Assembly (NCBI RefSeq): GCF_000517425.1
Contig: NZ_CP006569.1
Coordinates: 4,454,760-4,518,759, forward strand
Direction of reading: 5' to 3'
Source: Sodalis praecaptivus
GTDB taxonomy: Bacteria > Pseudomonadota > Gammaproteobacteria > Enterobacterales > Enterobacteriaceae
DNA: 64,000 nucleotides
Positions 18,677 to 27,411 of the stretch are shown here, one piece after another. The position numbers were made by a program, and so were the translations under genes. Every line of letters starts with the position of its first letter. Positions within the stretch are counted from its first letter, which is position 1. Under the pieces are notes generated by a model, which worked only from the letters and a program-made list of their open reading frames with translations, was not told where the DNA came from and made no database searches.

Positions 18677-19288
18677 CTAGCTGACGCAGGCTTCGCTTCC
18701 GGCAGCCTGCAGTTTGATACCGCTAAAGCGGGCGACCAGCCCCGCTTTATCCGGACAGGCGGCGTAAACGCCCCACAGCAACGGCGCACGACCAACGGGA
18801 AAGGGGCAAATCCGCACTACCCGCAGACAACCGTCCGATCCGCCGGCCGACAGCACTAGCGCCTCCTGGCGCAGACTGATTTTGAAAAATAGCCGCTGGG
18901 TCTGCCCCCCCGGCCACTCCATCCCCGACCAGTCGGACAACCCCGCGCGCGTCGCCGCCACGCCGAGCCAGGTGGCATTATCCGGCTCGCGTTCCGCGCA
19001 AAATTTGATCCAATCGTCGGCGGACAGTCGGACCATCAGCCCGGCCTGGTCATAGCAATGGCGCGGCCGGAAGTGAACGCAGGCGCAAAGCTCGGCATCG
19101 CCGCGAAATTCGCTCAGCAGCGCATGTCCATTGTCGGCGTTATGACCAAACCAAGTCTGTCGCCAGAAATCGGTGCCGGCGGCCGGGCATATCGACACCC
19201 CCGACGGCCCGATGAACATTTTGCCGGCAGGATTGAGCGCCACCATACGACTATCGGGCGGACGAAGGGTAAAGGCCTCAGCGACCAT
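18677..19288 (-). CDS. DUF1349-like concanavalin-fold protein
   Basis: 203-residue cytosolic protein that resembles DUF1349 proteins (concanavalin-like beta-sandwich): WRQTWFGHNADNGHALLSEF, YDQAGLMVRLSADDWIKFCAE and QTQRLFFKISLRQEALVLSA match the expected strand pattern. The ATG at 19288 overlaps the stop of the upstream Dabb gene by 11 bp, showing coupled translation. Family members have no firmly known reaction; a sugar- or small-molecule-binding role is possible. Confidence 0.75.
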   Translation of the reverse strand: MVAEAFTLRPPDSRMVALNPAGKMFIGPSGVSICPAAGTDFWRQTWFGHNADNGHALLSEFRGDAELCACVHFRPRHCYDQAGLMVRLSADDWIKFCAEREPDNATWLGVAATRAGLSDWSGMEWPGGQTQRLFFKISLRQEALVLSAGGSDGCLRVVRICPFPVGRAPLLWGVYAACPDKAGLVARFSGIKLQAAGSEACVS

Positions 19289-19610
19289 CGGTACCGTCCT
19301 CCGCCCGGCGATCGAAAACCAGCAGCGACTCGACACCCTGCGCCAAGGCCGGTAACAGGATATCGCCGCTGACCGTTTGATGATGGGGATGTGCCAAATA
19401 GGCCTCAAGCGCCGACCTATCCTCGAACCAAAGCGCTATCATATGGTGGAAGCCTTTATCGCGCTGCTCACGGCTGAGATTGTCGTACCAGCGCGCGCGT
19501 TTGATGCTCGGGATATGCGTCTCCATATCCAGTAGCGCTTTGGCGACAGACTGAATCGTTTCTTGTGATGCATCCTGACGAAATTGCAAAAAGACATTGT
19601 GCTCTATCAT
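19278..19610 (-). CDS. Dabb-family (stress-responsive alpha/beta barrel) protein
   Basis: 110 residues forming one Dabb ferredoxin-like domain: MIEHNVFLQFRQDASQE at the start, SREQRDKGFHHMIALWFED in the middle and AYLAHPHHQ near the end. Dabb proteins dimerise into small barrels, and some act as cyclases or accessory enzymes in biosynthesis. A strong ribosome site (GCAGGAGG) precedes the ATG. It overlaps the DUF1349-like gene. Confidence 0.83.
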   Translation of the reverse strand: MIEHNVFLQFRQDASQETIQSVAKALLDMETHIPSIKRARWYDNLSREQRDKGFHHMIALWFEDRSALEAYLAHPHHQTVSGDILLPALAQGVESLLVFDRRAEDGTDGR

Positions 19611-19644
19611 GGTCCCTCCTGCTTTAGGCTTTCCTTAATAAATA

Positions 19645-19668
19645 CCGGCGGCGAGCGCTTGCCGCCGG
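19645..19668 (-). terminator. GC-rich hairpin downstream of the 41-codon ORF
   Basis: A perfect 8-bp stem (19645-19652 with 19661-19668) with an 8-nt loop, followed on the minus strand by TATTTATT. It lies between the small ORF and the Dabb gene and could end or protect a short transcript. Confidence 0.6.
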
Positions 19669-19690
19669 CTTGCCGTACTGTCGGCCGTCG

Positions 19691-19816
19691 TCACGGCGGC
19701 GGTGAGGTTTTTTTCACCGCCTTGGCCGGCAGATAGTTGCGCTGCATATAGCGATGTGTTGAAACAAACGCCGCCACCAGCGTCATAACAAAGTGTCTTT
19801 TTTCATGTTTATCCAT
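19691..19816 (-). CDS. 41-residue small protein of unknown function
   Basis: An unannotated small ORF, translated MDKHEKRHFVMTLVAAFVST then HRYMQRNYLPAKAVKKTSPPP. It has an excellent ribosome site (AGGGGGAGG, four bases before ATG) and sits in the operon between the dehydrogenase and Dabb genes. It has a charged start, a short hydrophobic part, a basic, aromatic middle and a KKTSPPP tail. Hairpins lie on both sides, and the 3' end of the frame itself forms an 8-bp stem (19698-19705 with 19714-19721). It could be a precursor peptide, a small regulator or a structural RNA with a chance frame. Confidence 0.6.
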   Translation of the reverse strand: MDKHEKRHFVMTLVAAFVSTHRYMQRNYLPAKAVKKTSPPP

Positions 19817-19832
19817 ACCTCCCCCTTGCCTT

Positions 19833-19858
19833 AAAAGACCCGAGAATCGTCCCTCGGG
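19833..19858 (-). terminator. Hairpin between dehydrogenase and small ORF
   Basis: CCCGAG (19853-19858) pairs with CTCGGG (19839-19844) across an 8-nt loop, followed on the minus strand by TCTTTTAA. It begins one base after the dehydrogenase stop, so it may act as a weak terminator or a stabiliser of upstream mRNA. Confidence 0.55.
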
Positions 19859-19859
19859 A

Positions 19860-20846
19860 TTAATCGCCGCTGCCCGCCCTGCCGGGTGACATCACGACCC
19901 AGCTTCGCGTGCCGGGCAACGGCGGGTTATATAAAAGTTCATAAGGCAACTGACGCAGGTCGGTTTTTTTGCCCAGCAACGTGGCGAAAAAAGCCTGATG
20001 CTGCTCGACATAACTCAGCGCCTGCAAAAAAATGGATTGCGTACAGCCCGACATTGACGCCATCAACGTCAATTCACGCTCGAATATCTCACGCGCGCTC
20101 ACCGGTAACGTTTCCCCGGCCTGCGGTACGCCATAAATCATCACCACACCGGCGTCGCGTACCGCCGCCAGCGCCGTCAGCATCCCGTCCCGGCTACCGG
20201 AGCACTCAATCACCATGTGGTAATGCCGGTCCTGAGGGGTTTGCTGGCACACGATGGGATAACTTTGCGCCCAGGCCATCGCGTCGTCATGGATATCGCA
20301 TAGCGCCAGATGCGCTTGCGTCCAGCGGTGCAGCAACAGATGGCCGAACATTTTGCCCGCCACCCCTGACCCGACGATCAACACGCGTGGCGCGCTGGTG
20401 TGTTGTAATGCCGCAGCATGGGTCAATCGGCTAAGGCCGTGCATGACGCACGCCAGCGGTTCCACCAGCACCCCCAGACGGGGATCGTTCAGCGACAAAG
20501 TATGCAGACTGCTGTCCGGCGCGCAGATATGGGTGGCGAAGCCGCCGTGGTGGGTAATGCCCAGCTCCTGTTTATGGAGACAATGGCTTACCCACTCTTC
20601 CAGGCAGTACTCACACTCACCGCAGGGGATCTCGTTATTCAGCACCCGATAGCGCCCGTCGGTTCCGCGGCAAACGACTTCATGGCCGAGCACACGGCCC
20701 TCGCTCTGATCGGACCAGGCCAGGGCGCGATCGGTTTTACAGATGCCGCAGTAGCAAACTTCCCATTGTTGCCACTCGTGGTGTTGCGGGATCAATTTCT
20801 CCAGATAACACAACTTACCCGGACCGAGCTTGACGACCGCGGCCAT
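19860..20846 (-). CDS. Zinc-dependent medium-chain dehydrogenase
   Basis: 328-residue MDR/alcohol dehydrogenase-type protein. The catalytic zinc Cys is in CGICKTD (near residue 33), followed by GHEVV. The structural zinc cluster is CGECEYCLEEWVSHC, four Cys. The Rossmann motif VGSGVAG is near residue 158, followed by an acidic residue in LCDIHDD, which favours NAD. It starts two bases after the aminotransferase stop, with GGAGG as ribosome site. It probably oxidises an alcohol to a carbonyl that the aminotransferase could use, or the reverse. Confidence 0.87.
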   Translation of the reverse strand: MAAVVKLGPGKLCYLEKLIPQHHEWQQWEVCYCGICKTDRALAWSDQSEGRVLGHEVVCRGTDGRYRVLNNEIPCGECEYCLEEWVSHCLHKQELGITHHGGFATHICAPDSSLHTLSLNDPRLGVLVEPLACVMHGLSRLTHAAALQHTSAPRVLIVGSGVAGKMFGHLLLHRWTQAHLALCDIHDDAMAWAQSYPIVCQQTPQDRHYHMVIECSGSRDGMLTALAAVRDAGVVMIYGVPQAGETLPVSAREIFERELTLMASMSGCTQSIFLQALSYVEQHQAFFATLLGKKTDLRQLPYELLYNPPLPGTRSWVVMSPGRAGSGD

Positions 20847-20847
20847 A

Positions 20848-22251
20848 TCAAACCTCCTCCGCGTCGGCCAGGGCGGCGAAGACCTGATCGAGAATGGTCA
20901 GCATGCGCTCCATTTCTTCGTAACCCATATCCAGCCAGGGGGCCAATTTGATTTTTTCGCAATGGTAGCCGCCGCTATTAAGGATCAGACGCAGCGTTTC
21001 TCCCTGGTAGACGTAATCATTATCCTGCGCCAGCGTGACCGCCTGCTTACCCGCATTACGCCAGGGCAAACCGTCCGGCGTGGTGAAGGTAACGCTAAAC
21101 AGCATCCCCAGCCCCTCGATTAGCCCAATGAAGGGATAACGCTGTTTTAGACGCCGCAGTCCGCCCATGAAATAGGCCGATTTTTGCGACAGTAGCGGCT
21201 CATAATCATGAGCGATCATATAGCGCCAGGTTTGCAGCGCGGCGGCGGTGCCTAAGGAGTGATTGGCAAAATTGCTGTGGGCATGGCCCGGGGTAAAAAT
21301 ATCGCGACTCACTAATTCTTCCCGAGCCCAGACCGCACTGAGCGGGCTGAGGCCGTTAGTCAGCGATTTACCCAGCGTGATGATATCCGGCACAATATCG
21401 TAATGCTCAAAGGCAAATAATTTTCCTGTTCGGAACATGCCCACCTGTATTTCATCATCAACGATTAATATCCCGCGTTTTTGCATTTCCGGCACAAACT
21501 GGCGGAAAAAGTCTTTTGGCGGCACCGTATAACCCCGCCCTTGGCAAAGCTCAAGGAAGAAAGCGCCTATTTCATTACTGTTTTCGCTGGCAATACCATA
21601 AAAATCATTTTCCATCGCTCGCGAAATCATTTTGCCGCAATAACTGCCGCATTCGCCGGGCTGTTTGTCATAATAGCATTGCCCACAATTGGCGTAAGGA
21701 AACATTATCGCCCGATCGGCGAATTCGCCATAGTACTGGCGATAACGGTGACTGCTGGACATACCCGACACCGTTAAAGAGCGGCCGTGATAGCCCCCCA
21801 TCAGGGTCGCCACCCGGTTGCGCCCGGTATTCTTACGTACGATTTTCAACGCATCTTCTACCACCAGCGTGCCGCCGACGTTAAACCCTACCCGGCCGCG
21901 TAGCCCGGTGCGTTGATAGATCGCTTCGCAGATTTCCTCCGCCAGCAGTAGCTTTTCCTCATGCAGATAATCCCCGCTAACCTGCGGCAGCTTGTGCAGT
22001 TGGCGCTCCACGGCTTGTTCAATTTCACGGTTGCGGTAGCCAAAATTGCAGCTGGAATGCCACATTTGGCTATCCAAATAAATATTGCCGTGAATATCAA
22101 CCACACGATCGCCCAGACAACTGTCGGCGATAATGGGTCGCGATTGATAATGCACCGTGTCGCCCCAGGACATATATTTATCATCCAGTCGATACAATGC
22201 GCTATTTTTTAGCTCCTGCTCACTCAGTTGGGGAACGCTACAGTTCGTCAT
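20848..22251 (-). CDS. PLP-dependent class III aminotransferase
   Basis: 467 residues, first gene of the unassigned operon. Fold-type I features are present: DEIQVGMFRTGKLFAFEH, the PLP lysine in ITLGKSLTNGLSPLSAVW (near residue 290), and HAHSNFANHSLGTAAAL. Unusual points are NVGGTLVVEDALKI where most relatives have a SGSEAN-type motif, and a Cys-rich insert (ANCGQCYYDKQPGECGSYCG, four Cys), which could bind metal. The substrate is unknown. Ribosome site GAGGAT. Parts of the gene are more A+T-rich than its neighbours. Confidence 0.87.
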   Translation of the reverse strand: MTNCSVPQLSEQELKNSALYRLDDKYMSWGDTVHYQSRPIIADSCLGDRVVDIHGNIYLDSQMWHSSCNFGYRNREIEQAVERQLHKLPQVSGDYLHEEKLLLAEEICEAIYQRTGLRGRVGFNVGGTLVVEDALKIVRKNTGRNRVATLMGGYHGRSLTVSGMSSSHRYRQYYGEFADRAIMFPYANCGQCYYDKQPGECGSYCGKMISRAMENDFYGIASENSNEIGAFFLELCQGRGYTVPPKDFFRQFVPEMQKRGILIVDDEIQVGMFRTGKLFAFEHYDIVPDIITLGKSLTNGLSPLSAVWAREELVSRDIFTPGHAHSNFANHSLGTAAALQTWRYMIAHDYEPLLSQKSAYFMGGLRRLKQRYPFIGLIEGLGMLFSVTFTTPDGLPWRNAGKQAVTLAQDNDYVYQGETLRLILNSGGYHCEKIKLAPWLDMGYEEMERMLTILDQVFAALADAEEV

Positions 22252-22668
22252 GACTCATCCTCATCATGAATTAAATTCCGAAAGCTGCCATTTGTGTGAT
22301 TTACGCTTGAAAAAGCAGATTGCATGGCTAATTTTGCGTGACTTAATGGATTCAGCTCCTTGACCAGGATCAACTTTATGCGGCAGGAAATTAAAGGCAA
22401 CAGCAATATATTATTTTCAAAAATTACTTAGCTGAATATTAGTTTTTAATATAAATAACAATGGAATATTATTATGGAATAACTGATGACAAAGGCGAAG
22501 AGAATATTGGTTTTTGTCGCGACATGAGATATTGCCGCTGTTAACGGATAGCGTTCACAACAGGATTGCCTGCCTTCCCGCACTAGGGCCGGCGATCGCC
22601 GGGAGTAGCAGAGGCAGCGGCATCGATGGGTTGGGTGCGTACCGGCGCCGCCGTCTATAGGCGCGGTT
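22252..22668. other. A+T-rich promoter region of the aminotransferase operon
   Basis: No gene that I can support. The region around 22370-22540 is markedly A+T-rich compared with the rest of the window. It holds a candidate FNR site at 22360-22373 and a possible minus-strand -10 (CAAAAT, 22336-22331). Confidence 0.55.
22360..22373. promoter_or_regulatory. Candidate FNR-type box
   Basis: TTGACCAGGATCAA matches the FNR consensus TTGAT-N4-ATCAA at 9 of 10 defined positions. Its centre is about 42 bp upstream of the start predicted from the -10-like CAAAAT at 22336-22331, the spacing of a class II activated promoter reading into the aminotransferase. Confidence 0.5.
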
Positions 22669-22850
22669 GGGCGCCGCTAGGCATGGCTGGACACCCCTAA
22701 CGCAGGGATGGGCGCCATTAACGCAGGGGTGGGCGCCACTGGGCATGACTGGACACCCCTAACGCAGGGGTGGGCGCCATTAACGCAGGGATGGGCGCCG
22801 CTAGGCATGGCTGGCCACCCCTCACGCAGGGGTGGGCGCCATTGACAGAG
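22669..22850. repeat. Composite tandem repeat, 62-bp period
   Basis: Three copies of a 41-bp unit (starting at 22669, 22731, 22793) alternate with copies of a 21-bp unit (22710, 22772, 22834). Every unit begins GGGCGCC, and most end with a variant of CACCCC-TAACGCA-GGGGTG, which folds as a hairpin. It lies between the aminotransferase promoter region and the 3' end of metH. Confidence 0.92.
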
Positions 22851-22900
22851 CCCGCCGAGGCGGAGGCCCAGAGTTGCGGCGGCGGGCGCGAAACGGGCGG

Positions 22901-25900
22901 TTATTCGGCGTCGTAGCCCAGATTTGGCCCCAGCCAGCGTTCTATTTCTTCCAGCGCCAGCCCTTTGCGTATCGCATAATCCTCTACCTGGTCGCGCTGG
23001 ATCTGCGCCACGGCAAAGTATTTGCTGTCAGGATGGCTGAAATACCACCCCGCTACCGACGCCCCCGGCCACATGGCGAACGATTCCGTCAGTTGCATGC
23101 CGGTGTGGCGCGTTACCTCCAATAATGACCACAGCGTTTGCTTTTCGGTATGGTCAGGGCAGGCGGGATAGCCTGGCGCCGGCCGGATACCTTGATAACT
23201 TTCGCGTATCAACGCCTCATTGCCTAAATTTTCATTAGCGGCATAGCCCCAGTACACCTTACGCACCCGCTCGTGAAGATATTCGGCAAACGCCTCCGCC
23301 AGCCGGTCGGCCAGCGCTTTGACCATAATCTTGTTGTAATCATCCAGGCGGGCATCAAACTCCGCCGCCAGGCTATCCTCTTCCAAACCGCCGGTGACGG
23401 CGAACGCGCCCAAATAGTCTGCTTTGCCGCTGGCTTTCGGCGCCACGAAATCCGCCAGACAATAGTTGGCGAAATCGTTTTTTTCGGTCTGCTGGCGCAG
23501 ATGATGGGCGACGGCCAGCCGCTCGCGCCGGCTTTCATCGCGATAAATGACGATATCATCGCCCTCCCGGTTGGCGGGAAACAGCCCCACCACGCCGCGC
23601 GGCCGCAATAATCCGCCTTCATCCAGCTTGTCCAGCATGGCATTGGCGTCCGCAAACAGCCGCCGGGCCTCTTCGCCCACCACCTCATCTTGCAGGATAC
23701 GCGGATATTTACCCGCCAGCGACCAGGTCATAAAGAACGGCGTCCAGTCAATATAATTGCGCAGCGTGCCGACGGTCGCGCTGACCGCCTGCACGCCGGG
23801 ACGATGCACCACCGGCGGCGTGTAGCTCTGCCAGTCCAGCGCCAGCGCATTCTCCCGCGCCGCTTCGAGGCTGACCGGCGGGGTACGCGACTTTTTACGT
23901 CCGTGCTGAAGACGTACCGTTTCATATTCGCGGCGGGTGCGCTCCACCAACCCTTCCCGCAAGGTCTCAGACAGCAGCGCGGCGACCACACCGACGCTGC
24001 GTGAGGCGTTCTGCACGTAAATCGTCGGCCCGCTGTAGTGTGGCTCGATTTTCACCGCCGTATGGGCTTTGGAGGTGGTGGCGCCGCCGATCAACAGCGG
24101 CAGCGTAAACCCCTGACGTTCCATTTCTTTGGCAACGTTGACCATTTCATCCAGCGACGGGGTAATCAGTCCCGATAACCCTATGATATCTACTTGCTTT
24201 TCGCGCGCGGTCTTGAGAATTTTATCCATCGGAACCATGACGCCAAGATCGATAATGTCATAGTTGTTGCAGGCTAACACCACGCCGACAATATTTTTGC
24301 CGATATCGTGTACATCCCCCTTCACGGTCGCCAGCAGAATTTTGCCGGCGGCTTTCAATTCGGTCTTCCCGGCTTGGATGTAAGGCTCCAAATAGGCCAC
24401 CGCCTGTTTCATTACCCGGGCCGATTTCACCACCTGCGGCAAAAACATTTTGCCGGCGCCAAACAGGTCTCCCACCACGTTCATGCCGGCCATTAACGGC
24501 CCTTCGATCACTTCGATAGGGCGTGCCGCCTGCTGCCGCGCCTCTTCGGTATCCTGCTCAATGAAGTCGGTAATGCCCTTAACCAGGGCATATTCCAGGC
24601 GTTTAGTCACCGCCCATCCGCGCCACTCCGCCTGCTGCGCCGGCGCCTCGCCGTCCCCCTTGCTGTCGCGATACGTCTCGGCCAGCGCCAGCAAGCGTTC
24701 GGTTCCGTCTACGCGCCGATTCAGCACCACATCTTCCACCCGTTCGCGCAGCTCTGGCGGCAAATCGTCATAGATCGCTAATTGGCCGGCGTTGACAATG
24801 CCCATATCGAGGCCGTTGCGAATAGCATGATAAAGAAACACGGCATGAATCGCTTCACGTACCGGCTCGTTGCCGCGAAATGAGAATGAAACATTGGAAA
24901 CACCGCCGGAAATGAGCGCATGGGGCAGTTCCGCTTTAATATCCGCGCAGGCGCCAATAAAATCCTGAGCGTAGTTATTATGTTCTTCGATACCGGTGGC
25001 GATGGCGAAAATATTCGGATCGAAAATGATATCTTCCGGCGGAAAATCTAGCGTCTCGGTCAAAAGCCGGTAGGCGCGGCGGCAGATCTCGATTTTACGT
25101 GCCCGAGTATCGGCCTGGCCCTGTTCGTCAAACGCCATTACCACCAAAGCGGCGCCATAGCGCCGTACCAGCCGCGCGTGATGGAGGAACGCCGCCTCTC
25201 CCTCCTTCATCGAAATGGAGTTAACGATGCCCTTACCCTGAATACATTTCAGCCCCTGCTCGATCACCTGCCATTTGGAGGAGTCGATCATGATCGGCAC
25301 GCGGGCGATATCCGGCTCGCCGGCAATCAGATGGAGAAAGCGCACCATGGCCGCCTCGGCGTCCAGCATGCCCTCATCCATATTGATGTCGATGATCTGC
25401 GCACCGCTCTCCACCTGCTGGCGCGCCACCGCCAGCGCCTCATTGTATTTCTCTTCTTTGATCAAACGCTTGAAACGCGCCGAGCCGGTGACATTGGTAC
25501 GCTCGCCGACGTTAACGAACAGTGAGGCCGCCGTAATATTCAGCGGCTCCAGCCCCGCCAGCCGGCAGGCGACCGGCAGCGACGGCAGCGGGCGCGGCGC
25601 CACCCCTTCCACGGCGTGGACCAGGGCGGCGATATGCTCCGGCGTCGTGCCGCAGCAGCCGCCGACGATATTCAGTAAGCCGGCGTGGGCCCATTCACCA
25701 ATATGGTGCGCCATCGCCTGCGCGCCCAGGTCATATTCGCCGAACGCATTGGGCAGGCCCGCATTGGGGTGGGCGCTGACATAGCAATCGGCGATGCGCG
25801 ACAGTTCCGCCACATATTGGCGCAATTCATCAGGACCCAACGCACAGTTCAGACCGAACGACAGCGGTCGCGCGTGACGCAGCGAGTTGTAAAACGCTTC

Positions 25901-26617
25901 GGTGGTCTGCCCGGAAAGCGTACGCCCGGAGGCATCGGTAATGGTGCCCGAAATCATCACCGGCAGGGTGATCCCCAGCGCCTCAAATTCCATTTCCAGC
26001 GCAAATACGGCCGCCTTGGCGTTAAGGGTGTCGAAGATGGTTTCCACCATAATCAAATCGACGCCGCCTTCGATCAGCGCTCGGCTACTCTGACGGTAAG
26101 CATTTACTAACTGGTCAAAGTCGATATTACGGTAGGCGGGATCGTTCACATCCGGCGATATCGAAGCCGTGCGGTTGGTTGGGCCTAATACGCCCGCGAC
26201 ATATCGCGGCTTTTCCGGGGTACGCGCGCTCCAGGCGTCTGCGCGCTCTCGCGCCAGACGGGCGGCGGCGAAGTTAATTTCGCTGGCCAGCGACGCCATC
26301 TGATAATCGGCCATCGCAATAGTGGTGGCGTTAAAAGTGTTGGTTTCCAGAATATCGGCGCCGGCGGCGAGATAGGCATCATGGATGGCGCTGACGACAT
26401 CAGGCTTACTCAGCACCAGCAGATCATTATTGCCTTTCACATCGCACGGCCAGTCCGCGAAACGTTGCCCACGATAATCCGCTTCTTGCAGCTGATAACT
26501 CTGAATCATGGTGCCCATGCCGCCGTCCAGCACCATTATCCGTCGCGCCAGCGTCGCACCCAGTTCGTTTATCCGATTCGTCACGATGATCTCATTTGCC
26601 GCCAATGTAAGCGTCAT
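22901..26617 (-). CDS. metH: Cobalamin-dependent methionine synthase
   Basis: Transfers a methyl group from methyltetrahydrofolate through cobalamin to homocysteine. 1238 residues from the ATG at 26617 (E. coli 1227). Modules in order: homocysteine/zinc domain ([11 protein letters not shown]-like start, Cys in FGLNCALG and GGCCGTTP), pterin domain ([15 protein letters not shown] onward), cobalamin domain ([12 protein letters not shown], axial His), and the SAM-binding activation domain ([12 protein letters not shown]). An upstream in-frame start at 26680 would add 21 residues with no counterpart in E. coli. All key residues are intact. Confidence 0.96.
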   Translation of the reverse strand: MTLTLAANEIIVTNRINELGATLARRIMVLDGGMGTMIQSYQLQEADYRGQRFADWPCDVKGNNDLLVLSKPDVVSAIHDAYLAAGADILETNTFNATTIAMADYQMASLASEINFAAARLARERADAWSARTPEKPRYVAGVLGPTNRTASISPDVNDPAYRNIDFDQLVNAYRQSSRALIEGGVDLIMVETIFDTLNAKAAVFALEMEFEALGITLPVMISGTITDASGRTLSGQTTEAFYNSLRHARPLSFGLNCALGPDELRQYVAELSRIADCYVSAHPNAGLPNAFGEYDLGAQAMAHHIGEWAHAGLLNIVGGCCGTTPEHIAALVHAVEGVAPRPLPSLPVACRLAGLEPLNITAASLFVNVGERTNVTGSARFKRLIKEEKYNEALAVARQQVESGAQIIDINMDEGMLDAEAAMVRFLHLIAGEPDIARVPIMIDSSKWQVIEQGLKCIQGKGIVNSISMKEGEAAFLHHARLVRRYGAALVVMAFDEQGQADTRARKIEICRRAYRLLTETLDFPPEDIIFDPNIFAIATGIEEHNNYAQDFIGACADIKAELPHALISGGVSNVSFSFRGNEPVREAIHAVFLYHAIRNGLDMGIVNAGQLAIYDDLPPELRERVEDVVLNRRVDGTERLLALAETYRDSKGDGEAPAQQAEWRGWAVTKRLEYALVKGITDFIEQDTEEARQQAARPIEVIEGPLMAGMNVVGDLFGAGKMFLPQVVKSARVMKQAVAYLEPYIQAGKTELKAAGKILLATVKGDVHDIGKNIVGVVLACNNYDIIDLGVMVPMDKILKTAREKQVDIIGLSGLITPSLDEMVNVAKEMERQGFTLPLLIGGATTSKAHTAVKIEPHYSGPTIYVQNASRSVGVVAALLSETLREGLVERTRREYETVRLQHGRKKSRTPPVSLEAARENALALDWQSYTPPVVHRPGVQAVSATVGTLRNYIDWTPFFMTWSLAGKYPRILQDEVVGEEARRLFADANAMLDKLDEGGLLRPRGVVGLFPANREGDDIVIYRDESRRERLAVAHHLRQQTEKNDFANYCLADFVAPKASGKADYLGAFAVTGGLEEDSLAAEFDARLDDYNKIMVKALADRLAEAFAEYLHERVRKVYWGYAANENLGNEALIRESYQGIRPAPGYPACPDHTEKQTLWSLLEVTRHTGMQLTESFAMWPGASVAGWYFSHPDSKYFAVAQIQRDQVEDYAIRKGLALEEIERWLGPNLGYDAE

Positions 26618-26759
26618 TCCGCCTGAAACAGAGCAACATCCTAGCACAGGTTGGTAATGAACCCGGTTATCGCCTAACAAGACTTTTTTCCTTCCGCGGC
26701 GGCGTTGTTTAACGTTTTGTTAAGGGGGCGGGACATAATGTTTTAATGAGGCTTGAATA

Positions 26760-26775
26760 TTTGATGTTGATCACA
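26760..26775 (+). promoter_or_regulatory. CRP site upstream of gntK
   Basis: TTTGA-N6-TCACA matches the CRP consensus TGTGA-N6-TCACA with one mismatch. It lies shortly upstream of the gntK promoter, as expected for a catabolite-controlled gluconate gene. Confidence 0.65.
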
Positions 26776-26801
26776 GTTAAACATTTATTACGCCATAAAG
26801 G

Positions 26802-26829
26802 TTGAAACCTCATGAAAAGCGCGCACAAT
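26802..26829 (+). promoter_or_regulatory. Probable gntK promoter
   Basis: TTGAAA at 26802-26807 and CACAAT at 26824-26829 have a 16-bp spacer. The GntR operator begins at the -10, so bound repressor would block it. Confidence 0.5.
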
Positions 26830-26843
26830 GTTACCGGTAACAT
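26828..26843. promoter_or_regulatory. GntR operator of gntK
   Basis: ATGTTACCGGTAACAT is a perfect 16-bp palindrome matching the E. coli GntR operator type. It overlaps the -10 and start region of gntK, so gluconate should induce expression by releasing GntR. Confidence 0.85.
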
Positions 26844-26880
26844 CATTGTGTTCCATATTATTGCTCACGGAGCTACGTCC

Positions 26881-27411
26881 ATGACTACCCAAACTCAAAA
26901 TCATATTTTCGTCCTGATGGGCGTGTCGGGCAGCGGCAAATCCGTTGTGGCTACCGCCCTGTCCCGTGAGCTGTCCGCTGCTTTTCTTGACGGAGATTTC
27001 CTCCATCCGCGCGCCAACATTGAAAAAATGTCCGCTGGCCATGCGCTGAATGACGATGACCGCGCCCCGTGGCTGAGCGCCATCAATGACGCTGCTTTCG
27101 CGATGCAGCGGACCAACGCTATCTCCATTATTGTCTGTTCAGCCCTGAAAAAGCACTATCGTGACCGGTTACGTGAGGGGAATCCCAATCTGTCGTTCAT
27201 CTATATGCAGGGCAGCTTTGACGTGATTGAAGCGCGCATGAAGGCCCGGAAAGGACATTTCTTTAAACAGCAGATGCTGATAACGCAATTTGAGACATTG
27301 GAAGAGCCGGGCAGCGACGAACCGGACGTGCATACTATCAATGTCGATCAGCCGCTGGAAGGCGTCGTTGCCGATACCGTGGCCTGGATCCGCACCGCTA
27401 CCGCTGGTTAA
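26881..27411 (+). CDS. gntK: Gluconokinase GntK
   Basis: Phosphorylates gluconate to 6-phosphogluconate with ATP in the cytosol. 176 residues from ATG 26881 (MTTQTQNH), matching the E. coli length; an in-frame ATG at 26812 lies in the operator region and is unlikely. The P-loop GVSGSGKS is near residue 17, and FLDGDFLHP, NDDDRAPWL and CSALKKHYRD are family hallmarks. In E. coli the next gene is the gluconate transporter gntU. Here edd follows, which uses the product of GntK. Confidence 0.96.
   Translation: MTTQTQNHIFVLMGVSGSGKSVVATALSRELSAAFLDGDFLHPRANIEKMSAGHALNDDDRAPWLSAINDAAFAMQRTNAISIIVCSALKKHYRDRLREGNPNLSFIYMQGSFDVIEARMKARKGHFFKQQMLITQFETLEEPGSDEPDVHTINVDQPLEGVVADTVAWIRTATAG

Noticed and set aside
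22555-22746. Repetitive small frame in the 62-bp array
   Set aside because: The period is not a multiple of three and no ribosome site is present.
11769-22900. Integrative element or phage
   Set aside because: No integrase, transposase, phage gene, tRNA target or attachment repeats are visible, only gene-order evidence for insertion.
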